Shown: in pieces, positions 53,003 through 61,519 of the stretch
Numbering within the stretch: the first letter of the stretch is position 1
Layout: every line of letters begins with the position of its first letter
NCBI RefSeq assembly: GCF_031846265.1
Contig: NZ_JAVRIA010000003.1
Location: 186,001-250,000, forward strand
From: Microcosmobacter mediterraneus
GTDB lineage: Bacteria > Bacteroidota > Bacteroidia > Flavobacteriales > Flavobacteriaceae
DNA: 64,000 bases
Direction: 5' to 3'
The notes under the pieces: model-generated
Databases searched by the model: none
What the model saw: only the letters and a program-made list of their open reading frames with translations
What the model was told of the DNA's origin: nothing
Translations under genes and position numbers: made by a program

Positions 53003-55156
53003 CTAATAGAATGTAGCTCTATTATCATCTATATCTGCAACTTCTTTTAGTGCATTGTATACTTTAGATTGCGCTCCATTAACTCTGGCAGTACTTAAAC
53101 GATTTGCAATTGCCGAATAGTTATCTAGAGGAGTAAATTCATTTACCTTGGTAACCTCTACCATAAATACGCCTTTTTCTCCATCAATAAGTTTAGAAGT
53201 TTCGCCTTCGTTTAATCCAAAAGCAGCACCAACCACTAATGGCTCAGGTCCTGCACCTGCTAATGTTGGGTTTTTCATGTTAACTGCTGCTGCAGTTCTT
53301 CTAGATTGACTTTGGTTTTTAGCTACATCTGCTACTGTTGTTCCTGTGATTTTTTCACGAATCATTTGTGCTTTCTTAGCATTTCTAATTTCATTCAATG
53401 CTATAGCTGATGCATTTTCTGCAGACATTAATCCTTCTTCTGTTTCATTAACTAATTGCACTATTACAAATCCTTTACCAGGAATAGAAAATCGTTTGTA
53501 ATCACCAATATCAGTTCCATCTTCAAAAGACCATTTAACAATTTGTCTTTGAAAGCCTAAACCAGGAATATTCTCGTCCATTTTACCAAAAGTAACTGGT
53601 CTTACAGTTAAATCTTGTTCTTTAGCTAAGGTTTCTAGATCTCCATCTTTTAAGGCAATCTCAAACTTTTGAACGTTATTGAAAATTTGATCTTCTGTCT
53701 CAAGAGAAGCCTCTATTGTTTTTGCTATAGTGGCAATTTTAAGCGCTCTGTTTTTAGCGTTCTGTTTTAAAATTTCAATAATGTGATAACCAAAACTTGT
53801 TTTTACAACTTCTAAATCACCTACATTATTTTCAAAAGAGAAATCTTTAAATTCTGGTGCCATTGCTGCTTTGTAATCAAATTCTATTTCACCATCTTTT
53901 TCATTACTCACTTTATCTGAAGACAATTCTAAAAGATCTAAGAATTTTGCGCTTCTAGATGTAATAACATTGTAAATACTATCTGCAGTCTTTTTGGCTT
54001 GTTCATCAGTTTTAGTAACATCAGCTGCTGCACGTTGTCCACCAACGAAAGGAATTAAAATATGACGTACTGTTACTGAATCTGGTATTTGTTTTTCTAC
54101 TACAACTTTAGAGACTTTATAGTAAGCTCCATCTTTATATGGTCCGTAATACTCACCAACATTTAATTTAAAAATACTATCTGCTATAGCAGGAACTAAA
54201 TCTGCTTTAAATGTGAAAGTATCATTATAATTAATGTCAGAATTTAGATTAACATATTCTGAAACATCTTTAGCGTCTAAAAACCCAACAATGGTATCTG
54301 CAATAGTTACACCTTCAGCTTCACTGTAATCTACTCTTGTATTAAGACTCTTTACAAGATTAGCTTTCATATCTTCTTCATCTTGTGCTGATGCAATTTC
54401 TTGAAACTCTACAAACTTCACCTCCTTACTTGCCTCTACTTTATAGTCTTCTGGGTTTTTCTTTACAAAATCATTAATATCAGATTTTGTCACAGCAACT
54501 AAACTGTCGGCAATACTTGTATAAGGCACAAATACAAAGCTTAAATCTCTGGTTTGGTTTTCTAGTGCGTAATCTGCTTCTGCTTCACCTAAGGTAGCAC
54601 CAACTCCAGCTTTAATAAGATTGTAATATGAAGTTTTAAGACCTCTTGCCGCAATACTTTGCTCATTATTAGTCCATTCATCATAATTAATTTGGAAGGT
54701 ACCTAATTGCGCTCTCTCTGGTCTAATCGCTTCTAAATTAGCAACAAAAGCTTTTAGTTTACCTTCATCAAACGTTCCGGCTTCATTCTGAAATTCTGGG
54801 TAAGAACCAAAACCTGGTTTTAATAATTCCATCATCTGAGCATTTTCTACTGTTAGACCTAATTCGTCAAACTCAGTAGACATGATTGCTTTTTCTAATT
54901 CTTGATTCCAAACAGAATTTACAGCTTGTAACGAGGAGCTATTGCCTCTTAATCCTCTTTGAGCATTTTCTACTCTAAAAGCAAACTCATTACGCTTTAT
55001 ATCTTTGCCATTAATTGTACCTACAACGTCAGCAGAGCCACCTAATAAAGCGTCGCTGTTTCTAAACAAATCTGTTAATACAAAAGCAAATAATGCCATT
55101 GCTATAACTACAATAAGTACTAATGTTCTCTGTCTAATTTTATTTAATATTGCCAT
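53003..55156 (-). CDS. PpiD-like periplasmic peptidyl-prolyl isomerase/chaperone
   Basis: 717 residues. One N-terminal membrane anchor (ILNKIRQRTLVLIVVIAMAL onward, about 1-30) precedes a SurA-N-like helical region (INGKDIKRNEFAFRVENAQR; ELGLTVENAQMMELLKPGFG). A parvulin PPIC domain starts at SVTVRHILIPFVGG (about 365) and runs to GDLEVVKTSFGYHIIEILKQ. A further repeat-like region reaches the end. PpiD helps fold proteins as they emerge from the Sec channel. It is the last gene of the envelope operon and ends at the bidirectional terminator; the gap to the CNNM gene is 94 bp. Confidence 0.92.
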   Translation of the reverse strand: MAILNKIRQRTLVLIVVIAMALFAFVLTDLFRNSDALLGGSADVVGTINGKDIKRNEFAFRVENAQRGLRGNSSSLQAVNSVWNQELEKAIMSTEFDELGLTVENAQMMELLKPGFGSYPEFQNEAGTFDEGKLKAFVANLEAIRPERAQLGTFQINYDEWTNNEQSIAARGLKTSYYNLIKAGVGATLGEAEADYALENQTRDLSFVFVPYTSIADSLVAVTKSDINDFVKKNPEDYKVEASKEVKFVEFQEIASAQDEEDMKANLVKSLNTRVDYSEAEGVTIADTIVGFLDAKDVSEYVNLNSDINYNDTFTFKADLVPAIADSIFKLNVGEYYGPYKDGAYYKVSKVVVEKQIPDSVTVRHILIPFVGGQRAAADVTKTDEQAKKTADSIYNVITSRSAKFLDLLELSSDKVSNEKDGEIEFDYKAAMAPEFKDFSFENNVGDLEVVKTSFGYHIIEILKQNAKNRALKIATIAKTIEASLETEDQIFNNVQKFEIALKDGDLETLAKEQDLTVRPVTFGKMDENIPGLGFQRQIVKWSFEDGTDIGDYKRFSIPGKGFVIVQLVNETEEGLMSAENASAIALNEIRNAKKAQMIREKITGTTVADVAKNQSQSRRTAAAVNMKNPTLAGAGPEPLVVGAAFGLNEGETSKLIDGEKGVFMVEVTKVNEFTPLDNYSAIANRLSTARVNGAQSKVYNALKEVADIDDNRATFY

Positions 55157-55250
55157 TCTATAGTTTTATTTCATTAAATAAGTGTGCGAAAATAGCGATT
55201 TTAGTGCGATTATAAAAGCTGAATAACGGTTTTTGCAACCTTATAACGTA

Positions 55251-56540
55251 TTATTCTTCTGGAAGTAATTTAAGTCTTACAACTTCGATTTTAGATGAGG
55301 AGGCTTCCAAGATTTTAAATTGAAAATGATCAACCTCCACTAATTCATCTTTTTCAGGAATTCCTTCAGTAACACTCACAATAAAACCACCTAAGGTTTC
55401 GTAGTGATCACTTTCAGGAATATTGAGCTTGTAAGTCTCGTTAATGTAATCAACCTCTAGTCTAGCCGAAAACTTAAATACATGGTCTTCTATATGCTCT
55501 TCAACCATTTCCACGCTATCGTGCTCGTCTTCAATTTCTCCAAATAATTCTTCTACAATATCTTCAACAGTCATAATACCAGCAGTACCTCCATACTCAT
55601 CAATAACTACTGCTATACTTTTACGTTTTTTTGTAAGGACGTTCATGATATCTTTTACGTACATAGTTTCTGGAACAAACTCAACTGGCATTGTAATAGA
55701 CTTGATGGTTTTTGGTTTTTTAAATAAATCAAAGGAATGTACGTATCCTAAAATATCATCAATGGTATCCTTGTAGATTAGAATTTTTGAGCAACCTGTA
55801 TCTATAAATTCTTTACTTAAATTTTCTATGGTATTAGAGATATCTATGGCAATAATTTCTGTACGTGGCACCATAACTTCTCTAGCTTTAACATCTGAAA
55901 ATTCTAATGCATTCTGAAAGATTTGAATTTCACTATCTACCTCATCATGCTCTTCTATAGATTGCATTTGTTCTGCAATGTAGTTACCTAATTCTACTTT
56001 AGTTAAGGCTAAACCAACTACGTCTCCATCAGTTTTAAAAAAACGTTTTAAAACCGCATCAGAAATCCAAATGACGGAATCTGAAATAAACGAGAAAAGC
56101 ATATAAAAAACGTAAGCGGGAAATGCCAATAGTTTTAATAAGGTATTAGAATAAATTTGAAAGAAAACTTTGGGTAAAAACTCAGCTGTAAGTAATATAA
56201 TTAGTGTAGAGAGAACGGTTTGCGACAATAAACTTAAATCGTCTAAAAGGTAATTAATAACATTGTACTGAGATGGTAATATAGATTGAAACCAATGCAT
56301 TAAAACATCTCCCATAACAATACCATAAATAACTAAGGCAATGTTATTGCCTATGAGCATTGTTGTAATAAATTTAGAAGGTTTTTTGGTTAACTTCTGA
56401 AGGATTTTAGCTAACAATCCATCTTGTTTTTTTTCTAACTCAATATGGATTTTATTAGACGAGACAAAAGCAATCTCCATACCTGAAAAAAAAGCTGAAA
56501 GCAGTAAAGAAAAAATAATTATAACGACATTACTGTCCAT
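55251..56540 (-). CDS. CNNM/CBS-domain membrane protein (hemolysin C/CorC-type)
   Basis: 429 residues. An N-terminal DUF21/CNNM domain with about four helices (VVIIIFSLLLSAFFSGMEIA; TTMLIGNNIALVIYGIVMGD) is followed by two CBS domains (VMVPRTEIIAIDISNTIENL; IAVVIDEYGGTAGIMTVEDI) and a C-terminal CorC_HlyC domain (FKFSARLEVDYINETYKLNI; ETLGGFIVSVTEGIPEKDEL). Such proteins are proposed Mg2+ or other cation transporters or sensors. GldE of the gliding machinery has the same layout, but no gldD or ssb lies next to this gene, so I do not call it GldE. It starts 3 bp after the small membrane protein. Confidence 0.9.
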   Translation of the reverse strand: MDSNVVIIIFSLLLSAFFSGMEIAFVSSNKIHIELEKKQDGLLAKILQKLTKKPSKFITTMLIGNNIALVIYGIVMGDVLMHWFQSILPSQYNVINYLLDDLSLLSQTVLSTLIILLTAEFLPKVFFQIYSNTLLKLLAFPAYVFYMLFSFISDSVIWISDAVLKRFFKTDGDVVGLALTKVELGNYIAEQMQSIEEHDEVDSEIQIFQNALEFSDVKAREVMVPRTEIIAIDISNTIENLSKEFIDTGCSKILIYKDTIDDILGYVHSFDLFKKPKTIKSITMPVEFVPETMYVKDIMNVLTKKRKSIAVVIDEYGGTAGIMTVEDIVEELFGEIEDEHDSVEMVEEHIEDHVFKFSARLEVDYINETYKLNIPESDHYETLGGFIVSVTEGIPEKDELVEVDHFQFKILEASSSKIEVVRLKLLPEE

Positions 56541-56543
56541 GAA

Positions 56544-56735
56544 TTATTGATTTTTATTTTGTTCAAACTTTCGTCTAAACTTTGCTCTGAAAAAGAACAT
56601 AAATAGAGCAAGTACTGCTAATCCTATGTACAGGTAAGATTTGTTTCTATTGATCGTCCAGATTTGGAATGCTTCGTAAGATAGAAGCACTGCAAAAACT
56701 AAATAGACGTACTGAAAAAACTTTAAAATCTTCAT
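56544..56735 (-). CDS. small two-helix membrane protein, unknown function
   Basis: 63 residues. Two hydrophobic segments (about 7-22, FQYVYLVFAVLLSYEA; about 34-50, YLYIGLAVLALFMFFFR) and a basic tail (RAKFRRKFEQNKNQ) predict a hairpin in the inner membrane with cytosolic ends. I do not recognise a family. It is 3 bp upstream of the CNNM gene on the same strand, and a -7 like box lies just before it, so it is likely real and co-transcribed. Confidence 0.75.
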   Translation of the reverse strand: MKILKFFQYVYLVFAVLLSYEAFQIWTINRNKSYLYIGLAVLALFMFFFRAKFRRKFEQNKNQ

Positions 56736-56755
56736 ATTAAAACCTTTTGGTAGTA

Positions 56756-56763
56756 CAAAGATA
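56756..56763 (-). promoter_or_regulatory. candidate -7 element for the small membrane protein/CNNM unit
   Basis: Reads TATCTTTG on the - strand, a match to TAnnTTTG, 20 bp before the small gene's ATG. No TTG at the -33 distance. Confidence 0.4.
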
Positions 56764-56811
56764 GTTAAAGATTAAAACTCTTTAATAGGTTAGGTAAACT
56801 AAATGCTTGTA

Positions 56812-57369
56812 TTAATTCTCAAACTTTAGATCGCTATCATTCATACCTATAACACGCTTGTCTTTAAAGTCGATATCAGAATCTAAATGAAGACCATAAG
56901 TGTTAATTTCTGAAGATTTAATTTCAAACGGCTTATCGGTAAATAACCATTCTATCTCTTGATTGTAATAGAGCTGCTCTGTAAACAAGGAATCTTTAGT
57001 ATGCGAAGCAACGACAACATTTCCTCTTAGATCAATTAAACCACTTTCATTGAATTGAACAGCATAATCTGATGTAATGATTGTTTTCCTAGCATCTTTA
57101 TCAAATAAAATAAGATTAATCCCTTCTGGAAACTCAGAATATCCAAAATCTCTATTAGAGTAATCGAGCATTTTAGGACTTATTAGGTTAGCAGTGATTG
57201 CTCCAGAATCTGTGTATTTAAGGTTAATATCTTCAGCTACACCAATAGGAGCGTTTTGTAGCATTCCTATTTGCTGTACTTCTTTAAAGTTATTTTTACA
57301 TTGAAAAAACATAGCCATAGTTATTACCATGGCTATGTTTGTTATAATATGTTTTAAGCTTAACTTCAT
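56812..57369 (-). CDS. lptC: LptC-like LPS transport protein
   Basis: 185 residues. The N-terminal signal carries a lipobox (MFFQC, Cys about residue 24), so it may be a lipoprotein rather than the bitopic form of E. coli. The remainder is beta-rich with LptC-type features: QIGMLQNAPIGVAEDINLKY, YSEFPEGINLILFDKDARKT, ITSDYAVQFNESGLIDLRGN, VVASHTKDSLFTEQLYYNQE and FEIKSSEINTYGLHLDSDID. LptC passes LPS from the LptBFG transporter to LptA. Its ATG shares one base with the stop of the TPR gene (57369). Confidence 0.88.
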   Translation of the reverse strand: MKLSLKHIITNIAMVITMAMFFQCKNNFKEVQQIGMLQNAPIGVAEDINLKYTDSGAITANLISPKMLDYSNRDFGYSEFPEGINLILFDKDARKTIITSDYAVQFNESGLIDLRGNVVVASHTKDSLFTEQLYYNQEIEWLFTDKPFEIKSSEINTYGLHLDSDIDFKDKRVIGMNDSDLKFEN

Positions 57370-58706
57370 TAAAGAGTTGGTACTTTAACCGATCTTCCAA
57401 TCCAACAACCAATTTTAATAGTTTTTCCTGCCATACCAGAATTAAATATTTCTGCTCTAGTAGGTGCTTTTGCTTCGTAGTTTTTGCCACTTCCACCGCC
57501 TTTCCTAGCTTCTTGTGCAGCTAACCAAAATACAGCTCTTTTATTAAAGTTAGTATCTCCACAACGGTTTGCACTCTTAGCATACATGGCTGCAATTGAT
57601 AAATGAGGTTTTCTATCCGAAGGATTTAGTTTTAAAGCTTCTTGATAATATTGTCTTGCTTTTCCGTAGCTACCTTTATCCTTAAAGTCTCTTGCAATTT
57701 TCTTGTAAAGCTTAGCCTTTTTTATTGGATCTGTTTCTAATTGTACCGTTTGATCAAAATATTTTTGCTCTCCAGTAAGTAAGTATAGATAGAATGCTGT
57801 ATCAGCATTTGGCTCTATAGCATTTTTTTGCTCTACTATTTTTACAAACATTGGATCATCTTTACAACCTTTGGCATACATTTTATTCATAGCTCTTTGT
57901 AGCCAAACAGGATTGTCTTTATTGCCTTCAAAATCTTTTTGGTAAATAGGTATCAATACTTCACAATTAGCTCTATCACCAATTTTCTTATTCATTCCAC
58001 TCTCAATTAGATCGTAATTTTTTAAATAACTTTCGTAACTTCTTTTTCTTTGACCATCTTTTTTAGACAATGTTTCACCAGCCTCTTCTTTAGCTACTAA
58101 TTTATTTAATTTGTCTTGGTAAGCACTAACCTCAATTTCTACTTTCTCACTAACATCATCAAACTTATCAAACATCTTCTGAGCATCATCTGAAGTTTTA
58201 GCACCAGCATCATAAAGATCTACTGCTAATGAAAAATAAGTATAAAGTGCTTTTGGGTTTACGAAAGATTTTAAATCTTCTTTATACGCAGCATCAAATT
58301 CATTATACAACGCTTTATCGTCCATGTTAAATAATGCTTTGTTATCGTACTTTATCTGAGTAATTTCACTCTTTGTACCACCAACAGGATATTTTTTTGG
58401 ATAAAATTCCATGCCTTTATTTAATAGTGCAATATGATCTTTCAACAAGGTTAATAAATCTTGTCCTTCAGCACTTTTTTCTTTGTGCTTTAGAATTCGT
58501 TCTCCATAAATATAAATGGCACTGTTAAACTTTGGGCATTTGTTTCTTACCAACATCCAAGGCTCATAAGCCTCATCGTAACGTTTTTGCTTTGCAAGAT
58601 CAGAGAATACTTGCAGATTAGCAACACACTCTTCGTCTTGTTGAGCATAACTCACATTAAAACCGATTAACAGGGCAGCAATTATTAAAGTAATTCTCGT
58701 TTTCAT
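57369..58706 (-). CDS. secreted tetratricopeptide-repeat protein
   Basis: 445 residues with a signal peptide (FNVSYAQ, residue 22). The N-terminal part (CVANLQVFSDLAKQKRYDEA; YEPWMLVRNKCPKFNSAIYI) and C-terminal part (KAKLYKKIARDFKDKGSYGK; ARQYYQEALKLNPSDRKPHL) carry TPR motifs, with a coiled, Lys-rich middle (DKLNKLVAKEEAGETLSKKD). The end is Gly-rich and Cys-containing (EARKGGGSGKNY; KTIKIGCWIGRSVKVPTL). No enzyme motif is visible. Between an outer membrane protein gene and lptC, it could be a periplasmic adaptor for envelope assembly. That is inference; I do not know a characterised member. Confidence 0.82.
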   Translation of the reverse strand: MKTRITLIIAALLIGFNVSYAQQDEECVANLQVFSDLAKQKRYDEAYEPWMLVRNKCPKFNSAIYIYGERILKHKEKSAEGQDLLTLLKDHIALLNKGMEFYPKKYPVGGTKSEITQIKYDNKALFNMDDKALYNEFDAAYKEDLKSFVNPKALYTYFSLAVDLYDAGAKTSDDAQKMFDKFDDVSEKVEIEVSAYQDKLNKLVAKEEAGETLSKKDGQRKRSYESYLKNYDLIESGMNKKIGDRANCEVLIPIYQKDFEGNKDNPVWLQRAMNKMYAKGCKDDPMFVKIVEQKNAIEPNADTAFYLYLLTGEQKYFDQTVQLETDPIKKAKLYKKIARDFKDKGSYGKARQYYQEALKLNPSDRKPHLSIAAMYAKSANRCGDTNFNKRAVFWLAAQEARKGGGSGKNYEAKAPTRAEIFNSGMAGKTIKIGCWIGRSVKVPTL

Positions 58707-58727
58707 CGTCTTTCTATTTTATTAGTG

Positions 58728-60035
58728 TTAGTTAAATTTTCGTTTTTGAAACCATCTATCATTTAATGATAAACTTATACTTAGCGTAAAGAAGTTTTCT
58801 TGAATTAAATTTTGGTTTGTTGTACCTCTCTGTCCAAACTCAAAACCAATATTAGCATTAGAGAAAGCTCCGCCTACTGGTAATCCTGCTCCAAAAGATA
58901 TGCCAAACTCGTTTATAGATTCATTATTAATGTTTAAACCTGTACCTTCAAACCGAACTCCAGCTCTGTAAACCACTCGTTTAAAGTAACTTGAGAAAGA
59001 ATTATAATCTGGAATAAAGAATCCTCCAAATGAAAAAGATGAGGCGTCTTCAAAAGTTGTACTACTATTAGTGATAATAGGGTTTGAAAACTGACTAGTG
59101 TTTACTTTAGTATATTCTGCTCCAACAAACCACTTTAATGGTTTCCCAATACCTGCACCAAAAGAAAAACGCGATGGTAATGTGAGGTCTGTCTTTTCTA
59201 AATTATTTAATGAAAGATCCTGATCAATAGTACTCACAACAAACTCACTACCAGTAATAGCATTAATTACCACAGAAGACAATGATCTTGTATTATTAGA
59301 AGTAAGATTACTTTTTGGTGTGTAAGCTACTGATGCCATAACCTCGTACTTATCATTAATCTTTGCGTTGTAGGCTAAACCAACATCAAAATTAAGACCA
59401 CTTAAATCTGATCTGTTATCTTCTCTAGTTTGAAACTGTACAGGATTTCCTTGACTATCATAAATAAAGGCGATGGCATTATTTTGAACATTGCCAAAAT
59501 TATACTGTCCATCTATTCCTATTCTAAAATTATTTGTTAATTGATAGGCAAATCCAATAAAGGCTTTATTTAGACCTCCTTCTCCACTGTATCTATTGGC
59601 TGGATCTCCTGCTGTATTTAGCGATTCTAATTTATAACCAACAGAGGTAAATGGCAATAAGCCAAAACCAAAACCAAATTTTCCTAAAGGCACATTTAGC
59701 GCCAAATAATCAAAGGTAGTAGAGCTAGCTTGCTCTTCTCCATTTGCTGCAATTAGGTTTAAACTATTATAACTTCCACCAACTGTAAATTTTACAGGTC
59801 TACTTTCGTTATTGTAACGTCTAATATTTTTTCCTGTGTAAAATGCTGGGTTTCTAAGGTTAATATGAATACTATCTGAGAAGATACTCAGTCCTCCCAT
59901 ACTTCTATTCTCAACCGTTCCTTTAAACTTTAAAGTACCTATTCCATAAAAAGAATAAGGTGATGCTGTTCCTTGTTGCGCATAACTTTTAATAGCAAAA
60001 ACAGCAATAAAAACTATAATAAGTTTTTTAATCAT
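58728..60035 (-). CDS. outer membrane beta-barrel protein (OmpP1/FadL-like)
   Basis: 435 residues. The signal ends at KSYAQ. The mature start (GTASPYSFYGIGTLKFKGTV) and alternating hydrophobic strands with SMGGLSIFSDS, FGFGFGLLPFTSVGYKLE, YEVMASVAYTPKSNL and SRFSFGAGIGKPLKWFVGAE resemble the OmpP1/FadL/TodX barrel group. C-terminal strands include FFTLSISLSLNDRWF. It could be a channel for hydrophobic compounds or a structural barrel. It shares one base with the coaX stop and lies 21 bp before the TPR gene. Confidence 0.8.
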   Translation of the reverse strand: MIKKLIIVFIAVFAIKSYAQQGTASPYSFYGIGTLKFKGTVENRSMGGLSIFSDSIHINLRNPAFYTGKNIRRYNNESRPVKFTVGGSYNSLNLIAANGEEQASSTTFDYLALNVPLGKFGFGFGLLPFTSVGYKLESLNTAGDPANRYSGEGGLNKAFIGFAYQLTNNFRIGIDGQYNFGNVQNNAIAFIYDSQGNPVQFQTREDNRSDLSGLNFDVGLAYNAKINDKYEVMASVAYTPKSNLTSNNTRSLSSVVINAITGSEFVVSTIDQDLSLNNLEKTDLTLPSRFSFGAGIGKPLKWFVGAEYTKVNTSQFSNPIITNSSTTFEDASSFSFGGFFIPDYNSFSSYFKRVVYRAGVRFEGTGLNINNESINEFGISFGAGLPVGGAFSNANIGFEFGQRGTTNQNLIQENFFTLSISLSLNDRWFQKRKFN

Positions 60036-60763
60036 TAGTCTGAGTTAAATTCTAAAATAAAGTTTAAACCTTCTAAAAGAAAATTAGAGTTCGCAAATAT
60101 GCTACTTTTTAATTGCTTTGACAAGAATTCTGTATCTCCACCTGTTAAAATAACTGTTAAATCCTTGTATTTTGTTTTGTATTCTTTAACAACTCCATCA
60201 ATTTCTTTAACAACACCATTAATAACACCAGAATGAATAGACTCTGCAGTAGAATTACCAACAATGGTATTTGGATGTTTTGTTTCTAATAACGGCAGGT
60301 TTGCAGTTAAATTATTAAGTGCTTTGTAGCGCAGTCTAATTCCTGGAGAAATTGCTCCACCTAAATAGTGATTGTTAGAGGTTATAAAATCGTAAGTAAT
60401 ACAAGTTCCTGCATCAATAATTAGCACATTGCTTTTATTGTAATGCTTTACTGATGCACTTACAAGAGCTAATCTGTCTGCTCCTACTGTTTTAGGTGTT
60501 TTGTATTTATTTATAAATGGTAATTTAAGTTCAGAATCTAAGATAATGAGGTCTAGTTCTTTTTTAAGTGTATTTATTTTAGTTTGGTTTAGTTTACCAA
60601 CTGATGAGATTATAGCTTTATTAAAGACATACTTCCATTTTAATAGCTCTCTTAATCCTGATATTATTTTTTTTGTTTTAGTTTTATAAAGTTTTATCTG
60701 TTTTCCTTTAGAAAAAACAGCAAATTTTACATAGGTATTTCCAACATCTATAATAAGATTCAT
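60035..60763 (-). CDS. coaX: type III pantothenate kinase
   Basis: 242 residues, an ASKHA-fold kinase for the first step of coenzyme A synthesis. Motifs: NLIIDVGNTYVKFAVFSKG (phosphate 1), KTVGADRLALVSASVKHY, VLIIDAGTCITYDF (phosphate 2), YLGGAISPGIRLRYKALNNL and ILTGGDTEFLSKQL. Length is normal. The enzyme needs a monovalent cation and resists pantothenate feedback in known members. It is the first gene of the coaX-OMP-TPR-lptC operon and overlaps the OMP gene by one base. Confidence 0.95.
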   Translation of the reverse strand: MNLIIDVGNTYVKFAVFSKGKQIKLYKTKTKKIISGLRELLKWKYVFNKAIISSVGKLNQTKINTLKKELDLIILDSELKLPFINKYKTPKTVGADRLALVSASVKHYNKSNVLIIDAGTCITYDFITSNNHYLGGAISPGIRLRYKALNNLTANLPLLETKHPNTIVGNSTAESIHSGVINGVVKEIDGVVKEYKTKYKDLTVILTGGDTEFLSKQLKSSIFANSNFLLEGLNFILEFNSD

Positions 60764-60780
60764 AAGCTTTTATAAGAATT

Positions 60781-60788
60781 CAAATTTA
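60781..60788 (-). promoter_or_regulatory. candidate -7 element for the coaX operon
   Basis: Reads TAAATTTG on the - strand, matching TAnnTTTG, 17 bp before the coaX ATG. The -33 box is weak. It is divergent from the tRNA-Phe promoter. Confidence 0.45.
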
Positions 60789-60815
60789 CAAAAGGGTTTT
60801 TTTATATTTTTATTT

Positions 60816-60845
60816 TTGGGAATAATAAAAATGAACATATATTTG
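60816..60845 (+). promoter_or_regulatory. promoter TTG-N19-TATATTTG of tRNA-Phe
   Basis: TTG at 60816-60818 and TATATTTG at 60838-60845 with a 19-nt spacer, a full consensus match, 21 bp before the tRNA 5' end. Confidence 0.8.
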
Positions 60846-60866
60846 CATCCGCTTAATTAAGCAACT

Positions 60867-60942
60867 GGTGCCTTAGCTCAGTTGGTAGAGCAAAGGACTG
60901 AAAATCCTTGTGTCCCTGGTTCGATTCCTGGAGGCACCACCA
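60867..60942 (+). tRNA. tRNA-Phe (anticodon GAA), CCA encoded
   Basis: A 76-nt cloverleaf: acceptor stem GGTGCCT/AGGCACC, anticodon stem AAGGA/TCCTT with loop CTGAAAA (anticodon GAA), T arm CCTGGTTCGATTCCTGG, discriminator A at 60939 and an encoded CCA at 60940-60942. Confidence 0.97.
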
Positions 60943-60944
60943 TC

Positions 60945-60974
60945 AAAAACCCAATTCAAATGAATTGGGTTTTT
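60945..60974 (+). terminator. terminator after tRNA-Phe
   Basis: A near-perfect hairpin (60945-60957 with 60962-60974; core ACCCAATTC) with a loop of about 4 nt, then further T. It isolates the tRNA from the GTPase cassette. The rest of the gap up to 61152 holds only the -7 like box at 61117. Confidence 0.85.
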
Positions 60975-61116
60975 TGGTTTAAAGATTATTTTTCAGATTA
61001 ATTGCTGATAACTATATAGTTTGTAAATATTTAGACTTTTAAAGAATAATAAACTTAGAAAACTATAAAATCATTAATTTTAATTAACAATGTGTACATT
61101 AAGCATAACTTTAATG

Positions 61117-61124
61117 TATTTTTG
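61117..61124 (+). promoter_or_regulatory. candidate -7 element (TATTTTTG) for the small-GTPase cassette
   Basis: TATTTTTG matches TAnnTTTG and lies 28 bp before the first cassette ATG (61153), giving a short leader. No TTG at a standard -33 distance. Confidence 0.5.
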
Positions 61125-61152
61125 TGCTATTAGCAGCTAAATTCCCATCACA

Positions 61153-61506
61153 ATGACAATGATTAAAGACAAAAAAGTAAATGGCGAAGTGAAAGAGACA
61201 AATTCTAAAATCGACGCTATTAAAGAATTAATTTTTGGAGAAAACATTCAAGCTTATAATTCTGAATTTGAATCCGTTAAATCCGACATACTTTCCAAAA
61301 AAAATGAGCTAGAACAGCTAATTAATGATATTAGAAAGGAACTACTTACTAGTATAGATAACCTAAGTACCGATCTTAATATTAGAATTACTGATCTAGA
61401 AGATGCTATGAACTCTAAGTTAGACACATTAGATAGTAAGAAAGTAGACAGAAAATTACTAAGCAACCTCTTCATTAAACTTGGTGAAAAAATAAGCGAT
61501 CAATAA
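61153..61506 (+). CDS. coiled-coil protein, first gene of the Ras-like GTPase cassette
   Basis: 117 residues (115 from an ATG at 61159). There is no signal peptide or membrane helix. The sequence is highly charged and heptad-rich from about 35 to 95 (LSKKNELEQLINDIRKELLT; LNIRITDLEDAMNSKLDTLD), predicting a long coiled coil. It starts with a conserved-looking IKELIFGENIQAYNSEFESV and ends with KVDRKLLSNLFIKLGEKISD. From memory, proteobacterial and cyanobacterial proteins with an LFGE start and a DRxxLxxLL end exist next to similar GTPase and OmpA-linked genes, but I could not check. It likely acts as a scaffold or partner of the next two products. Its stop lies 13 bp before the next start. 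Confidence 0.75.
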   Translation: MTMIKDKKVNGEVKETNSKIDAIKELIFGENIQAYNSEFESVKSDILSKKNELEQLINDIRKELLTSIDNLSTDLNIRITDLEDAMNSKLDTLDSKKVDRKLLSNLFIKLGEKISDQ

Positions 61507-61519
61507 GAAATTTGTTCTT

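Noticed and set aside
55251..56540. CNNM/CBS protein considered as gliding protein GldE
   Set aside because: Layout is shared, but the gldD/ssb neighbourhood is missing and the surrounding genes are lptC and ppiD.
57296..57496. 66-codon - strand frame across the TPR/lptC junction
   Set aside because: Out-of-frame overlap of two well-supported genes.
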